Below are positions 4,685 to 5,167 of a DNA stretch of 5,167 nucleotides, piece by piece. The position numbers were made by a program, and so were the translations under genes. The notes under the pieces are model-generated. The model made no database searches. It saw nothing but the letters and a program-made list of their open reading frames with translations, and was not told the origin of the DNA. The stretch lies in the NCBI GenBank assembly GCA_022560365.1, contig JADFTG010000114.1:1-5167 (forward strand), read 5' to 3'. The number at the start of each line of letters is the position of its first letter. Within the stretch, counting starts at the first letter, position 1. The DNA is from Chloroflexota bacterium. Its GTDB lineage: Bacteria > Chloroflexota > Dehalococcoidia > SM23-28-2 > RBG-16-64-32.

Positions 4685-5167
4685 CTAGGCTGCTACACCT
4701 TCGCGATCGGTGATTCCGGGCACGGCGAAGGCGCCGGCGAACTCCTCGACTTCGGCGCGCAGCCTGGCCAGGGCGCCATCTAGTCCGGTGTAGTCCTTCA
4801 GGGGCGCGATCTGGATGGCGGGAATTTCCACCGGTTGGGCACCCAACTCCTCCAAGAGGGTCCGGAGCTTGGATGCCTGGGTTCGCGACCGGGTTATCAG
4901 CACTTTTTTGCCGGACAGGGAACGCCGGTCGAACCAGGCCAGTTGCTCTCTTAGGTTGACCACTTCGCCGATTACGGTGATCACCGGCGGGGTTAGCCCC
5001 GCTTCTTTGCCCAGGCCCAAGATGTTTTCGATGCAGCCGGTGATGGTCTTCTGGGCGCTCCAAGTGCCCCATTGGATCAGGGCGGCAGGGGTGGTGGGAG
5101 GCAGGCCCTCCTGCTGCAGAGTGCTGAGTATCTTCTCCAGAGAGGCCCAGCCCATGAGCACCACCAG
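4685..5167 (-). CDS. Partial uroporphyrinogen-III C-methyltransferase/synthase fusion with truncated, foreign-looking C-terminus
   Basis: The frame is open at the right edge, so the N-terminal part is missing; 160 codons remain before a TAG at 4687-4685. Residues 1 to about 78 are the C-terminal part of a CobA-type methyltransferase (SUMT), which makes precorrin-2 from uroporphyrinogen III: LVVLMGWASLEKI, LPPTTPAALIQWGT, QKTITG and PPVITVIGEVV. Residues 84 to about 136 are the start of a uroporphyrinogen-III synthase (HemD) domain: LSGKKVLITRSR, then LLEELGAQPVEIPAIQI and APLKDYTGLDGALARL. The fused CobA-HemD architecture is common in siroheme, heme and cobamide synthesis. HemD normally continues for about 200 more residues, beginning with a YDWVIFTS-like strand. 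Here it is replaced by a 24-residue tail (RAEVEEFAGAFAVPGITDRE and four more residues) that does not look like HemD. I found no HemD continuation in the other minus-strand frames. The synthase as written should be non-functional. Confidence 0.8.
   Translation of the reverse strand: MVVLMGWASLEKILSTLQQEGLPPTTPAALIQWGTWSAQKTITGCIENILGLGKEAGLTPPVITVIGEVVNLREQLAWFDRRSLSGKKVLITRSRTQASKLRTLLEELGAQPVEIPAIQIAPLKDYTGLDGALARLRAEVEEFAGAFAVPGITDREGVAA
4688..4765 (-). other. Possible C-terminal fragment of serine hydroxymethyltransferase joined to HemD
   Basis: The last 26 or so residues before the TAG (RLRAEVEEFAGAFAVPGITD and six more) resemble the C-terminal helix and end of serine hydroxymethyltransferase. 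In that family the protein closes with an (I/V)RxxVxxLxxxFP(V/L)-type segment, often followed by Pro-Gly. The resemblance is from memory of the family and short. If correct, the true neighbour upstream of rpsF is glyA, and the HemD sequence to the right was joined to it around 4757-4783, where an ALARL-like stretch would fit both proteins. Confidence 0.4.

Noticed and set aside
4542..5072. Possible frameshifted continuation of HemD in another minus-strand frame
   Set aside because: The alternative frame gives an Arg/Pro-rich sequence with none of the HemD strands expected after the break. A simple frameshift does not explain the truncation.

Overview
The window is GC-rich bacterial DNA in which every gene I can support reads leftward, on the minus strand. 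It is a chromosomal housekeeping locus. The order rpsF-ssb-rpsR is a widespread bacterial ribosomal/replication cluster. Several traits together make an uncultured high-GC Chloroflexota-like bacterium my best guess: a Zn-motif S18 with a long basic N-terminal extension, an S6 with an acidic Ala/Pro/Glu tail, a membrane-anchored SurA/PpiC-type protein directly after rpsR instead of rplI, and frequent GTG/TTG starts. The phylum is an inference, not something the sequence shows directly.

Layout from right to left, which is the direction of transcription. At 5167-4685 is the 3' part of a fused uroporphyrinogen-III C-methyltransferase/uroporphyrinogen-III synthase gene. Its synthase domain stops being recognisable after about 53 residues and ends in an unrelated tail that resembles the C-terminus of serine hydroxymethyltransferase. 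This is a possible recombination or assembly junction. A strong extended -10 promoter (4632-4660) and a short leader with a CCG-bearing hairpin (4584-4623) follow. The leader is a candidate S6:S18 autoregulatory element. Then come rpsF (S6, TTG start), ssb (1 nt later) and rpsR (S18, 8 nt later). After 60 nt come a membrane-anchored parvulin-like foldase, hom (homoserine dehydrogenase with an ACT domain, 8 nt later) and a long coiled-coil protein (2 nt later) that runs off the left edge of the window.

The spacing suggests one transcript from the 4632-4660 promoter through all six genes. It would couple ribosome and replication proteins (S6, SSB, S18) to an envelope folding factor, the branch-point enzyme of threonine/methionine synthesis, and an unrecognised coiled-coil protein. 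I see no rho-independent terminator between rpsF and the left edge. There are no tRNA or rRNA genes, CRISPR arrays, insertion sequences or phage genes.

The points most worth a second look are the HemD junction, the candidate leader RNA, the unrecognised coiled-coil gene at the left edge, the parvulin domain lacking both usual histidines, and the SSB tail that ends one residue beyond the usual Pro-Phe.
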